A stretch of 34,242 nt of DNA from JABRWC01 sp039961675 (GTDB taxonomy: Bacteria; Planctomycetota; Phycisphaerae; UBA1845; Fen-1342), in NCBI GenBank assembly GCA_039961675.1, contig JABRWC010000176.1, positions 1 through 34,242 of the forward strand, in the 5' to 3' direction. Below are positions 14,342 through 22,963 of the stretch, one piece after another. Position numbers and translations under genes: made by a program. The notes under the pieces are model-generated. The model did no database searches and was not told the origin of the DNA. It saw only the letters and a program-made list of their open reading frames with translations. Each line of letters opens with the position of its first letter. Position 1 is the stretch's first letter.

Positions 14342-15631
14342 CTAGCCGCGCTTCTCGATCGGCACGTACCTCCGCGGCGTGTGCCCGGTGTAGATCTGCC
14401 GCGGGCGGCAGATGCGCGCTTTGCCCGTGTGCGTCTGCTCGCGCCACTGGGCGATCCAGCCGGGCATGCGGCCGATCGCGAACAGCACGGTGAACATGTT
14501 CACCGGGATGCCCATCGCGCGCATGATGATGCCGCTGTAGAAGTCCACGTTCGGATAGAGCTTGCGCTCGATGAAGTACGAGTCGGTGAGCGCGGCCTCT
14601 TCCATCTTCCGCGCGATGTCGAGCAACGGGTCACTCTGGTGGAGCTTCGCCAGCACCTTGTCGCAGGCGTTCTTGATGATCCGCGCCCGCGGGTCGTAGT
14701 TCTTGTACACGCGGTGGCCGAAGCCCATCAGCTTCGTGTGCGCGTCCTTGTCCTTCACCTTGGCGAGGAACTTCTCCACCGGTTCGCCGCTGGCGCGGAT
14801 TTCCTCCAGCATCTGGAGCACCGCCTGGTTCGCCCCGCCGTGCAGCGGGCCCCACAGCGCGCAGATGCCCGACGACACCGAGGCATAGAGGCTCGCCTGG
14901 CTCGATCCCACCATGCGCACCGTGGATGTCGAACAGTTCTGCTCGTGGTCGCAGTGCAGAATGAAGAGCTGGTCCAGCGCCCGCACCACCTCGGGGTCGG
15001 GTTCGACGTAGTTGTTCGGCCGGCTGAACATCATGTGCAGGAAGTTGCCCGGGTAATTCAGGTCCGGCCGCGGGTAGATGATCGTGTGTCCGATCGACTT
15101 CTTGTAGCTCGCCGCCGCGATCGTCCGAACCCGGCTGATGATCCGCGCCGCCGTCTGCATGAAGCTCTCGTCGTCCTCCGGGCGCGTCGCGTGCGTCGTG
15201 AAGCAGCCGGCGGCGTTCACGACCGCCGAGAGGATCGCCATCGGGTGCGCGGTGGCCGGAAACCCGGCCAGGAGGTTCCGCAGGTCCTCGTGGATGTACA
15301 TGTACTCGTTCAGCAGCGCGCGCCACTCGGCCAGCTCCGACTTCGTAGGCAGCTCGCCGAAGATCACCAGGTACGCCGTCTCGACGAACGTGCTGTGCTC
15401 GGCCAGGTCCTCGATCGGGTAGCCCCGGTGCCGCAGTATTCCCTTTTCCCCGTCGATGAACGTGATCGCGCTGCGGCACGAGCCCGTGTTGGCGTAGCCC
15501 TCATCGAGCGTGATCAGCCCGCTCTGGGCGCGCAGGTTCGAGATGTCCACCGCCGTCTCATTCTCCGAGCCGACGATCACCGGCAGCTCGTAGGTCTTTC
15601 CGCGGAAGGTCAGCTTCGCTGTCTCTGTCAT
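14342..15631 (-). CDS. gltA: citrate synthase, type II
   Basis: It condenses acetyl-CoA and oxaloacetate to citrate at the entry of the TCA cycle. The 429-residue product is the long, hexameric-type bacterial enzyme: an N-terminal strand domain (residues 1-40), GYANTGSCRSAITFIDGEKG, RGYPIEDLAEHS, and the catalytic His264 (GPLHGGANQ), His306 (GFGHRVYKNYDPRA) and Asp363 (NVDFYSG). The start ATG 15631 is chosen because the conserved N-terminus begins there; 34 upstream in-frame codons are Arg-rich noise. Only a weak ribosome site is visible. It is 115 bp downstream of prpD and differs clearly from prpC in length and spacing, so the two are not a recent duplication. Confidence 0.95.
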   Translation of the reverse strand: MTETAKLTFRGKTYELPVIVGSENETAVDISNLRAQSGLITLDEGYANTGSCRSAITFIDGEKGILRHRGYPIEDLAEHSTFVETAYLVIFGELPTKSELAEWRALLNEYMYIHEDLRNLLAGFPATAHPMAILSAVVNAAGCFTTHATRPEDDESFMQTAARIISRVRTIAAASYKKSIGHTIIYPRPDLNYPGNFLHMMFSRPNNYVEPDPEVVRALDQLFILHCDHEQNCSTSTVRMVGSSQASLYASVSSGICALWGPLHGGANQAVLQMLEEIRASGEPVEKFLAKVKDKDAHTKLMGFGHRVYKNYDPRARIIKNACDKVLAKLHQSDPLLDIARKMEEAALTDSYFIERKLYPNVDFYSGIIMRAMGIPVNMFTVLFAIGRMPGWIAQWREQTHTGKARICRPRQIYTGHTPRRYVPIEKRG

Positions 15632-15746
15632 GGCTGCACCCGTGTTGCGCGACGACCGCCGGACGCCGCGCGGCTGGAGTGAGTGCCCGCCGGCCTCCGG
15701 TCTACGCGACCGGCGTACCCCCCGGCGTGTCACTACATGTTATCGG

Positions 15747-17105
15747 TCACGCCAGTGCTTCGAATTCCAGCAATGGCGAAACATCCGTCAGCGAATCGAG
15801 CGTCATCGCCAGCTCGACAATCCGCTCCGCGACCCGCTCGCTCACCACGCCGTCCGCGAGCCGTTTGAACTTGCGGACCACCTCGTCGTCGGTCATCGGG
15901 TTGCCCGCGTGACCGCGCGGGTAGGTCACGAGCTTCGAGAGCGTCCGGCCGTCGCGCGTCCGAACGATCAGCTTGTTGGGAATCCCGTCCGGGTAACCGC
16001 GGTTGCACTCCTCTGTTTCCACGATCTTGACCCGGTCCAGCACGGCGTGGACCTTCGCGTCGCGAACGTTCGCGTCGCTGAACGTCGCGCGCGTCACGTC
16101 GCCGTCGCGGATCGCGAGCGCCACGCAGAACGGCATGCTGTGATCGGCGGTCTCGCGACTGGTCGGCCGCCATTTTTCCGGCTCGCTGCCGATGATGCTG
16201 ACCGCGGCCTCGAAGCTCTCGATCGTGATGCTCTCGACGTTGTCCAGCCCGCCGATCTCCGGGCGTAGTTGCAGCGCCGCGTCGATCGCGGACTGCGAGT
16301 GATATTCGGCGGGCCAGTACTTGATGTACGTTTTGCGGATCATCCAGTCGTCCGGGCCGCCGGACCACTTGGGCGTGAACGGCCCGGTGACCATCTTGAA
16401 CAGCCCCTTGGGGCCTTCGAAGATCTCGTTCGGCCCGGTCATCCCGAGGCGCGCCAGGTTGGCCGCAAAGATTCCGTTGCGGGCGGCATTGGAGAATGCG
16501 CACGCCTTCCAATCGGAAATCTGTCCCGTGCGCGTCTGGCGGGTGGCGAAGTTGCACACGCCGGCCAAGCCCAGCGCGTGCGCCATCTGCTCCGCGTTGA
16601 GCTTCATGAGCTTGGCCGCGGCCAGCGCCGTGGAGAGTGCCCCGTAAACCACATGGTCCCAGCCGTGCTTGCGGAGCGAAGCCGCGTCGCACAGGCGACA
16701 TTGCACCTCGTACGCCAGCGCAATTGCGGCGACGATGTCCTTGCCGCTGGCGCCGCAGGCCTGACCGACGGCCCAGCAGGCGGGGATGTTGTCGCTCGGG
16801 TGCGCCGGCTCCAGGCTCAGATACGTGTCATTGAAATCGAGGTAGCGGACGAGCGCGCCGTTCGTGAACGCGGCCAGGTCCGGGGTCGTTCGATGGCGGG
16901 AACCGAGCACGGTGCCGCCGCGGGGGTCCGAAACGCTCATCGCCAGCTCGCGCGTGACCTTCGCCGGGCGAGACTTCCAGGCGCCGAGCGCGGTGCCGAT
17001 CGAATCCAGCACGCGTCGCTTGACCTCATGAACCACGGACTTTCCGAGCGACTCGAAGCGCGTCGCCTGGGTCTGGGCCGCGAACCACTGCGCCAACGTC
17101 TCCAT
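15747..17105 (-). CDS. prpD: MmgE/PrpD-family 2-methylcitrate dehydratase
   Basis: It dehydrates 2-methylcitrate to 2-methylaconitate without an iron-sulfur cluster. The 452-residue product has the family layout: VHEVKRRVLDSIGTALGAW near the N-terminus, a helical domain with YLDFNDTYL and EPAHPSDNIPACWAVGQ (residues about 89-113), LAYEVQCRLCDA, HALGLAGVCNFATRQTRTGQ and, in the second domain, DHSMPFCVALAI. Other MmgE/PrpD proteins act on different substrates, so PrpD is inferred from the prpB and prpC neighbours. The start ATG 17105 has GGAG 5 nt upstream. It is the first gene of the cluster. The Fe-S hydratase for the next step (AcnB- or AcnD-type) is not in the window. Confidence 0.9.
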   Translation of the reverse strand: METLAQWFAAQTQATRFESLGKSVVHEVKRRVLDSIGTALGAWKSRPAKVTRELAMSVSDPRGGTVLGSRHRTTPDLAAFTNGALVRYLDFNDTYLSLEPAHPSDNIPACWAVGQACGASGKDIVAAIALAYEVQCRLCDAASLRKHGWDHVVYGALSTALAAAKLMKLNAEQMAHALGLAGVCNFATRQTRTGQISDWKACAFSNAARNGIFAANLARLGMTGPNEIFEGPKGLFKMVTGPFTPKWSGGPDDWMIRKTYIKYWPAEYHSQSAIDAALQLRPEIGGLDNVESITIESFEAAVSIIGSEPEKWRPTSRETADHSMPFCVALAIRDGDVTRATFSDANVRDAKVHAVLDRVKIVETEECNRGYPDGIPNKLIVRTRDGRTLSKLVTYPRGHAGNPMTDDEVVRKFKRLADGVVSERVAERIVELAMTLDSLTDVSPLLEFEALA

Positions 17106-17143
17106 GGAGTCTCCATCCCCGTTGCGTGTCGATCAGCGATGTG

Positions 17144-17172
17144 ATTTTCGGGGAAAGGAGATCGCGTTTCAA
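17144..17172 (-). promoter_or_regulatory. candidate promoter of the propionate cluster
   Basis: On the minus strand TTGAAA (17167-17172) and GAAAAT (17144-17149) are 17 bp apart; transcription would begin near 17137, with about 32 nt of leader before prpD. The rest of the 17106-17426 gap holds only the terminator of the next gene. Confidence 0.4.
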
Positions 17173-17330
17173 GGCGGGCGCCAGTGCGCCCATGGCGGTT
17201 CTCGGGCGGCGTACGGAGCCGCGCGCTGACGCGCGAGCGGCGCGACCATTCGAGCGCCGAGCGGACGCGAGTGTGCTGGCCCCGCGCTTCCGTATGGGGG
17301 GTTCGGAAAGAGGACGTCGGCGCCTTCGCT

Positions 17331-17373
17331 GTAAAGCAAAGACGCCGCGACGATTGAACCGCCGCGGCGTCTT
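17331..17373 (-). terminator. rho-independent terminator of the dockerin-like protein gene
   Basis: A perfect 11-bp stem (17339-17349 with 17363-17373) has a 13-nt loop. On the minus strand it is followed by TTGCTTT. It lies about 54 nt after the stop of the dockerin-like gene. Confidence 0.7.
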
Positions 17374-17426
17374 CGTGTTTCGAACTTCGTCAGCCCCTCA
17401 GCGGAGCCGACGCGGACTGCAACGGA

Positions 17427-18419
17427 CTAGTTGCAGTTGTTGCCGAAGTTCGACAGCAGCGCGGACAGGTCGCCCAGGTCGACATCGCCGTCGTTGTCGA
17501 AGTCGCCATCCAGGCCGGCGCCGGTCAAACCGTAGTTCGTCAGCAGGGCAGACAGGTCCGCCAAGCCGACGATGCAGTCACCGTCGATGTCGCCAGGATC
17601 GCAACCCGGGTTCGGGCAGCCAGGCGCCGCGCCACCGTACAGAACCATGTGGAACTGCGCGAACGGATCACCGCCGAACCAGTACGTTCCGTCGAGGAAG
17701 AACCCGGCGTTCGGGTCGACGCAGAGGTGGTTCGGGTCCTGCACATACAGGTCGAACGCGTTCTCGGCGCCGGGGCCGCTCAGCGGGTCGTTCGGCTCGC
17801 TGATCAGCGGGCCGGTCGCGGTGCTGTCGGAATAGTCCAAACAGGTGTAGAAGTAGCCGAAGTCAGCCAGCCCGTCTGCATCGAGGTCCTGATCGCCGAG
17901 CGCGAACTCGAGGCCGGAGCCGGTGAGATCAAACGTGACGAACCAGCCGACGAACTGGTACGGGAACCCGGGCGGCAGACCCGGCAGACCCGCAAAGAAG
18001 CCCGCGATGAACGGGAACTCGTTGTCGCCGAAGCCGTTGGTGTTGTTGCCATACGCCCACAACAGCGTGACCGCGTTCGGGTCCGTGCTGGCGTCGGTCG
18101 CATACCCGATCTGGAAACCGGTGACCGTGTTGGCCGCCATGTCGCCCCAGTCTAGATCGAGCTCGGTGTTCTCCGCCGGACGACCGCAGTTGCCCAGGCC
18201 GAAGAAGTAGCCGGTCGTCATCTGGCTCTGCCAGATGATCGGGTCGAGGCGATCGACGCCGCCGCCGACGGGCTCGACCTTGCCCGTGGCAAAGTTGTAC
18301 ACGCCGTGCTTGAAGCCGATGCTGTTCGGCTTCACCACGCGGCTGCTCAGGTCTGTCGGCGCCGCAAAAGCGCTCGCGACGAGCCCGCCAGCAGCCACCA
18401 CTGCCAGAAATCGAAGCAT
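17427..18419 (-). CDS. secreted protein with C-terminal dockerin-like calcium loops
   Basis: This is a 330-residue protein. Residues 1-20 are a signal peptide (MLRFLAVVAAGGLVASAFA). The body, about 21-270, is acidic, low in Lys and rich in Gly, Phe and Tyr, and fits an extracellular beta-rich domain that I do not recognise. Near the C-terminus are two dockerin-type repeats, GDIDGDCIVGLADLSALLTN and GDFDNDGDVDLGDLSALLSN, each with an Asp-rich calcium loop followed by a helix. The first loop has Gly where the second has its ninth-position Asp. Such tails are abundant in planctomycete exported proteins; a cognate cohesin is rarely known. The start ATG 18419 has GGGAGG about 7 nt upstream. The gene has its own consensus promoter, a 269-nt leader and a terminator. 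Confidence 0.85.
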   Translation of the reverse strand: MLRFLAVVAAGGLVASAFAAPTDLSSRVVKPNSIGFKHGVYNFATGKVEPVGGGVDRLDPIIWQSQMTTGYFFGLGNCGRPAENTELDLDWGDMAANTVTGFQIGYATDASTDPNAVTLLWAYGNNTNGFGDNEFPFIAGFFAGLPGLPPGFPYQFVGWFVTFDLTGSGLEFALGDQDLDADGLADFGYFYTCLDYSDSTATGPLISEPNDPLSGPGAENAFDLYVQDPNHLCVDPNAGFFLDGTYWFGGDPFAQFHMVLYGGAAPGCPNPGCDPGDIDGDCIVGLADLSALLTNYGLTGAGLDGDFDNDGDVDLGDLSALLSNFGNNCN

Positions 18420-18688
18420 ACTTGAACCTCCCATGCGATTTGGAACGAGATGACACAACCCTCAGGCGGCCCCAGCTACCCTCAGGTCAGACGCTCTTTT
18501 CGATCAGAACCGGCGAGGCTCGCGAAGTATTCCGCCCGTCAATCAGAACCCATCGCGAATTCAAACCTCGCTCACCGGCCTGCCGCAGAAACGCGACTAA
18601 CCGAAGTGACCGAAATCTCCGCCTCCTAAAGCGGCGAAAGCCGCCCGTCGTGCTGACACGACGATCCCGACGAACTTCACCACTCTGA
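18420..18688 (-). promoter_or_regulatory. long structured 5' leader of the dockerin-like protein gene
   Basis: Between the predicted transcription start (about 18688) and the ATG lie two tandem hairpins: a perfect 7-bp stem with a 4-nt loop at 18646-18663 and GCGGC/GCCGC with a 4-nt loop at 18631-18644, the latter followed by TTT on the minus strand. Closer to the ribosome site, a 9-bp direct repeat (ACCCTCAGG on the plus strand) occurs at 18458-18466 and 18478-18486. No protein-coding frame with convincing codon use is present. It does not match a riboswitch that I can recognise by eye. Confidence 0.45.
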
Positions 18689-18694
18689 CTCTAT

Positions 18695-18723
18695 CTTATA
18701 GAGGATCGCAATCCCCATGTCAA
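18695..18723 (-). promoter_or_regulatory. near-consensus promoter of the dockerin-like protein gene
   Basis: On the minus strand a perfect TTGACA (18718-18723) and TATAAG (18695-18700) are exactly 17 bp apart, the closest match to a housekeeping promoter in the window. CTCTAT/ATAGAG (18689-18703) forms a small inverted repeat over the -10 box. Confidence 0.7.
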
Positions 18724-18976
18724 CAGTCGATGAGGTTTTGCGGGACTTTGGTCGCGTGCCAAATGTCACATTCCAATCCTCGCCGCCGATTGAAGCGCGG
18801 CAGCGTGTTCCGCGCGCTCGCCGAGTCGAACAGGCCGATAAACACGGCGTCCGAGCCGCGGTACTCCTGCGGGAATTGAGCGGCGCCGAGCAGCGCGGCA
18901 ATGCAGTTCTCGCCGCAACGCGCGCGGAGGGTTCGGCCTCCGCGGAGCTTACGGCACTCGATCGAGGGCGCTCGCG
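18720..18976 (-). pseudogene. coding-like remnant downstream of the truncated hydrolase gene
   Basis: The minus-strand frame ending at the TGA 18720-18722 has nearly all G/C third positions over about 18740-18900, for example NCIAALLGAAQFPQEYRGSD followed by AVFIGLFDSASARNTLPRF. It has no ribosome site and no clear start, and it lies directly after the premature stop of the gene at 18977, in a different frame. It may be a decayed gene end. I cannot identify the family; AVFIGLFDS is loosely like DUF2235, which is too weak to call. Confidence 0.35.
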
Positions 18977-19594
18977 CTACGATGCCGCGAAAGAGCTTCG
19001 CCGAACGCCGAGCGAGGTGAACCAATTCGGCAGCGACAAACCGCCGGGAAGCGCGAGCTGTCCCTCAGGGATCGCGATCGGCTCGTTCGGATCAGCGTAG
19101 CCGTGCGTGAACAACACCAGGTCGCCGTTCCAATTCCCCTCGGCCGGCATGCAGATGCGATAGATCGCGCCGCTGGGCTGCACACGGTCCGGATCGCACG
19201 TCGCCGGGCGCGGTGCGGCGTCGATGGTCCGCTCAAACGTCGCGACGCCGCCGCCCGCCTCGCATGTGAGTCCGCTGAGCGATGCCACAGGGAGTCCGCC
19301 GTCCAGCGAGCGCACGAGGTTCGGGTTGCTGATCTCCAGGGTCAGGCGGACGCCTGCAAAGCTCACGCCGAGATCGTTGTTCGAGATCTTGAACCAGGCC
19401 AGCGGGATCGCGTTGCCGATCGGGTTAAGCCCGTGGGTTTCGGATTCCGTGGACACGCTGCCGCCGGGAGCAGCAAACTCGAAGCTCCCGCCCGGCCCGT
19501 CGACGTACGTGTCCCAGGCGCGCGTGTCGGACGCCGGGCCGAACGGCGCAGCGGGGAGCGCCAGGATCGCCGCAAGAAGCGCGGAGGGTCGCAT
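18977..19594 (-). pseudogene. truncated secreted alpha/beta-hydrolase-like gene
   Basis: The 205-residue frame starts at ATG 19594 with GGAGAG 5 nt upstream and a signal peptide. After a non-catalytic N-terminal region (GPGGSFEFAAPGG to EISNPNLVRSLDGG) come IYRICMPAEGNWNGDLVLFT, HGYADPNEPIAIP and LPNWFTSLG. The LFTHGYADP segment is the usual oxyanion strand/turn of secreted alpha/beta hydrolases, which continue for some 250 further residues to the Ser, Asp and His of the triad. Here the frame ends just after TSLG, in VRRSSFAAS, so the nucleophile region is missing. Downstream frames show no hydrolase core, so this looks like a deletion or frameshift rather than a short functional enzyme. It lies 400 bp after the CARDB protein gene. 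Confidence 0.6.
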
Positions 19595-19994
19595 GTTTCT
19601 CTCCCGCTCCCGTGGCTCGTAGCGCCGCTGCCGGACGAACGGCACGTCGCGAGCGTGTGCGGATGCGCCGGCGCGCATCCCGCGTGCGCCGGAATCAACC
19701 CGGGTATCCGAACGAATGGCGTCTGGTGCGGATGCCCGAATCTTGCGAGTGCAGTTCGTGAGGCATTCCGCGCTGCGCCAAGCCGATCGGATTCGACTGG
19801 GCGACGCACCTGGCCAACGGAACGAGGGAGCAGGCCGAGGCGGCGCCGCATCGTCGGCGATGGCGCGCGCCGCCGTGCGAGGACCGGATTCCGTCGCCGA
19901 GTTGCCGGCGGCCCGCTGGAACTGCTGCGACACCCACTGAAGCGGACGTTTCGGCGGCGGCGATGGCGAAGCGCGTCGCGGTCGGGGACAGTCG
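19595..19994. other. intergenic region, nothing recognisable
   Basis: These 400 bp between the CARDB/MopE-like gene and the truncated hydrolase hold no frame with coding-like codon use, no tRNA and no clear terminator. The promoter of the hydrolase gene should lie here, but none stands out. Confidence 0.4.
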
Positions 19995-22934
19995 CTAGGA
20001 AGGGTCACCGAATCGTCTGGATCGACGCCGCCTCGACGGCGCGAACGCCAGCCAGCCCGCGAACGCCAGCGCCGCCGGGCCGCACGCCGTGCACGCCAGC
20101 CCGCTGAGCGCGAAGTCGGCGTCGAGCGTTCGGTCGGTGTCCATCTGCACCGACGTGCGGTACACCCCGCATCCGAAGCACGGCTCGTTCGGCTCGAAGT
20201 AGCTGTCGTTGGGATCGTTGATCGGCTGCCCTCGCTCGTCGTAGATGCCGCGCAGATCGCTACAGTCGTACTCGGTGTACGCGTAGATCTGCACGTACGC
20301 ACCCTCCGGCACCTCGATGCTGCCCTCGAGGCCTCCGTCCGCCGTGTTGAACAGTGTTTGCGTGCGAGAATCAAGCTGGTTCGGGTCCGGCCGCCAGTTC
20401 GCGTCCACGCGTCCACCCCCCTGCCCGCGATGTCGCACCGTGAGGATCGGATTGCGCACCACGAGCTGCACGGGCACGAGAATGCGGCTCGCGCGGTTGA
20501 TCACGATCTCAAGCGTCGCGGTGTATGTCGCGCGTTCCAGCCCCGTCGTAACCGGCGTGACCGCCAGTTCGGCCGTCCCGTCCAGCGCCCGCCCGATCGA
20601 CGGCGTGACGCCTAGCCAGGCCGGCACGCTCGGCGCGCTGATCTCGAAGCTGAACGGCTCGGGGCCGTTCCGCCGCAGGTGCAGCGCGGTCGGCGGGAGG
20701 TTCGCGGCCCGCGGGGCCGAGATCTCGACCTGCGCCGGGTCCGCTGCAACCGGCTCGGGGACCATGAAGTCCTCGTCATCGGGGTCTGGAACGGCGCTGG
20801 CCAACGTGTAGCCGGGCGGCCGGCCGTCGCAGGCGCCGTCGTCATCGACGATCACGTCGGACGGGTCCGTGTAGCCGTCGCCGTCGGTGTCACGCCCCCA
20901 GACCGGGCGCTCATTGTCTACGACGCCGTCGCAGTCGTTGTCCAACCCGTCGTCGCAGGGACCATTCGCTCCGGGATAGACCGAGCGGCGCGAGTCGTCG
21001 CAGTCATCCTCGCTTGCGACGTAGCCGGTCGGCGGCGCGCAGTCCACGTAGGGCTGCGCCATGTCGCCGTGTCCGTCGCCGTCGGCGTCGAGGTAGAACG
21101 TCGCCGCGCCCTCGTCGGTCTGCCCGTCGCAGTTGTTATCCGCGCCGTCGCGGCAGTTCTCTGCTGCGCCGGGATGGACGAACGGGTTTCGCGGCTCGCA
21201 ATCGTCGACGTCGAGCCAGCCATCGTTGTCGTCGTCCTCCTCGCACGCGTCGCCGAGGCCGTCATTGTCGCTGTCGTTGTTGATCGGATCGGGCGTGAAC
21301 GGACAGAAATCCACGTCATCGCAGATGCCGTCCTGATCGCTGTCCGCGCCGCAGCCGGGGGCGGTGAATTCGATCGTCAGCGTGTTGTTCGTCTCGCTGC
21401 TCTCGAAAATTGAATAGCCCGGGGCTGCGCCGCACGCGTCCGCGGTCGCGGTGAAGCTGTACTGTCCGCCCTGCCAGTAGTGCCGCCAGAACCGCACGGT
21501 CGCGCTGGCCCCCGCCGGCAGCCCTGCGACCTCCTGCGTGCGCGGCATGCAGTCGGTCCAGGACACCACGCCGATGACCGATCCACCCGCATTCGGGCCG
21601 GGGTTGCCGACGACCACGTAACTGGACGGATAGCTGCCGGGAAACGCGGCCGGCGCGAAGTCGCCGAGGCGGAAGGCGCCGGCGGCGATCGGACCCGCGT
21701 TGCGCACGAGCACGTCGAACTCCACGATGTCGCCGAACAGGCTCGATGGATACGTGGCGGTCGCGATGCTCTCGATCACCAGGTCGGGCGCCACGACCGA
21801 ATTGTCGCCGACGTTGATGTCGCGGCTGAGCAGGTTGTTGTCCTCGCGCGCCTCGGCGACCCAGTCGCAATAGTCCACCCAGGCCCAGAAACGATGCGGG
21901 CGCGACTCCGCATAAGTGACGTTGAACGTCTCCGTGTGCGTCGCGCCGGGGGGAACTTCGACGACGTAGATCGAGTCGGGGAGGTTGCACTCGGCCATCG
22001 GCTCGGCCGTGCTGTCGAATACGGCCGCCAGCCGGAACGACTGCGCCGGTTCGCTGCCCGCGTTCCGGATCGTCACGTCCACCGTGAACGGCTGGTTGAC
22101 GAGCGGCGTCGCGACCGAGGGCGTGATGCTGTCGACCAGCAGGTCCGGCTGGCCGATCGAGAGCTGCCGCATGAGCGTATTGTTGGAGTCGTCGCTCTCC
22201 GCGACCGTTCCCTGGCAGTCCACCCACGCCCACGCGGGGTAGTCCCCCGGCGTTTCAAAGCTGACCGGGCCGACCTGTACCGTGCTGAAGGAATTCGCGG
22301 CGAAGCCCAGGAACGGGCCGGCCGTGAAGTCCGGACCGCACGATGTCGGCTCCGCAGCCTGAAGCGCGACGCCGACGTACCACACCTGGTCGAGGATCGC
22401 CGGCCCCGTGTTGCGCAGTGAAACGTTGAGCATGAACGACTGTCCAGGGACAGGCTCTGGAACGGACGGCTCAATGCTGACCACGGTGAGATCGCCCAGT
22501 CCTACGGGAATCACGCGCGAGAGCCGGTTGTTGTTCTCGTACGATTCCTCAATCAGCCCTTCGCAGCCATCAACCCAGGCGTGGATGCGGACGCTGCCGA
22601 TCTGCTCGTAGGTCGTCTGGAACGTGAAAATGCGGTCCTGTCCAGGCGGAAACGCGATCTCCAGCGCCTGAAGCGTGTCCGCCGGGCACGGCGGCGAGTC
22701 GTTCGGCGCGTTGTACCACAGATGCAGGAACGTCTCCTCGATCGGCGTGCCCGTGCCGATGTTCCGCGCCGTGACCTCGATCGTCACGTCCTCGCCGGGC
22801 GACGGGTTCGGCGGAAACACGTTGACCTGCGTGACCGTGAGGTCCGGCTGGAACTGCGCCAGCGATGGGGCGCTGGTCGCCGCTAGCGTCACCACGAGCA
22901 CAAATCGCAACCGCCGAACGCTTCGCGAGAGCAT
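19995..22934 (-). CDS. large secreted protein with four CARDB repeats, MopE-like calcium motifs and a C-terminal anchor
   Basis: This is a 979-residue protein. Residues 1-26 are a signal peptide. Four Ig-like CARDB repeats follow (about 30-145, 147-262, 262-376, 382-525), each starting DL.V..I.P and containing RN.G and ESDDSNN-like turns. Residues 528-720 are Asp/Cys-rich: thrombospondin-3-like DSDQDGICDD and NDSDNDGLGDAC, then two MopE-type motifs, CRDGADNNCDGQTDE (594-608) and CDDGLDNDCDGVVDNE (660-675). Residues 730-828 form a BACON-like beta domain. At the C-terminus CTACGPAALAFAGWLAF precedes RRRRSRR, like a sorting or anchor signal. It is likely a surface adhesion or calcium-binding protein; no enzyme motif is seen. 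The start ATG 22934 has AGGGAGG 6 nt upstream, and a hairpin adjoins that site. Confidence 0.88.
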   Translation of the reverse strand: MLSRSVRRLRFVLVVTLAATSAPSLAQFQPDLTVTQVNVFPPNPSPGEDVTIEVTARNIGTGTPIEETFLHLWYNAPNDSPPCPADTLQALEIAFPPGQDRIFTFQTTYEQIGSVRIHAWVDGCEGLIEESYENNNRLSRVIPVGLGDLTVVSIEPSVPEPVPGQSFMLNVSLRNTGPAILDQVWYVGVALQAAEPTSCGPDFTAGPFLGFAANSFSTVQVGPVSFETPGDYPAWAWVDCQGTVAESDDSNNTLMRQLSIGQPDLLVDSITPSVATPLVNQPFTVDVTIRNAGSEPAQSFRLAAVFDSTAEPMAECNLPDSIYVVEVPPGATHTETFNVTYAESRPHRFWAWVDYCDWVAEAREDNNLLSRDINVGDNSVVAPDLVIESIATATYPSSLFGDIVEFDVLVRNAGPIAAGAFRLGDFAPAAFPGSYPSSYVVVGNPGPNAGGSVIGVVSWTDCMPRTQEVAGLPAGASATVRFWRHYWQGGQYSFTATADACGAAPGYSIFESSETNNTLTIEFTAPGCGADSDQDGICDDVDFCPFTPDPINNDSDNDGLGDACEEDDDNDGWLDVDDCEPRNPFVHPGAAENCRDGADNNCDGQTDEGAATFYLDADGDGHGDMAQPYVDCAPPTGYVASEDDCDDSRRSVYPGANGPCDDGLDNDCDGVVDNERPVWGRDTDGDGYTDPSDVIVDDDGACDGRPPGYTLASAVPDPDDEDFMVPEPVAADPAQVEISAPRAANLPPTALHLRRNGPEPFSFEISAPSVPAWLGVTPSIGRALDGTAELAVTPVTTGLERATYTATLEIVINRASRILVPVQLVVRNPILTVRHRGQGGGRVDANWRPDPNQLDSRTQTLFNTADGGLEGSIEVPEGAYVQIYAYTEYDCSDLRGIYDERGQPINDPNDSYFEPNEPCFGCGVYRTSVQMDTDRTLDADFALSGLACTACGPAALAFAGWLAFAPSRRRRSRRFGDPS

Positions 22935-22947
22935 GCCCGACCTCCCT

Positions 22948-22963
22948 GGGGCGTTAGCGCCCC
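22948..22963 (-). promoter_or_regulatory. hairpin abutting the CARDB gene ribosome site
   Basis: GGGGCG and CGCCCC form a perfect 6-bp stem with a 4-nt loop, ending one base from the AGGGAGG ribosome site of the downstream (minus-strand) gene. It could affect translation initiation or mRNA stability. Confidence 0.35.

Noticed and set aside
12036..15631. Recent duplication of a citrate synthase gene
   Set aside because: The two proteins differ in length (375 and 429 residues), N-terminal domain and motif context, and represent separate old subfamilies.
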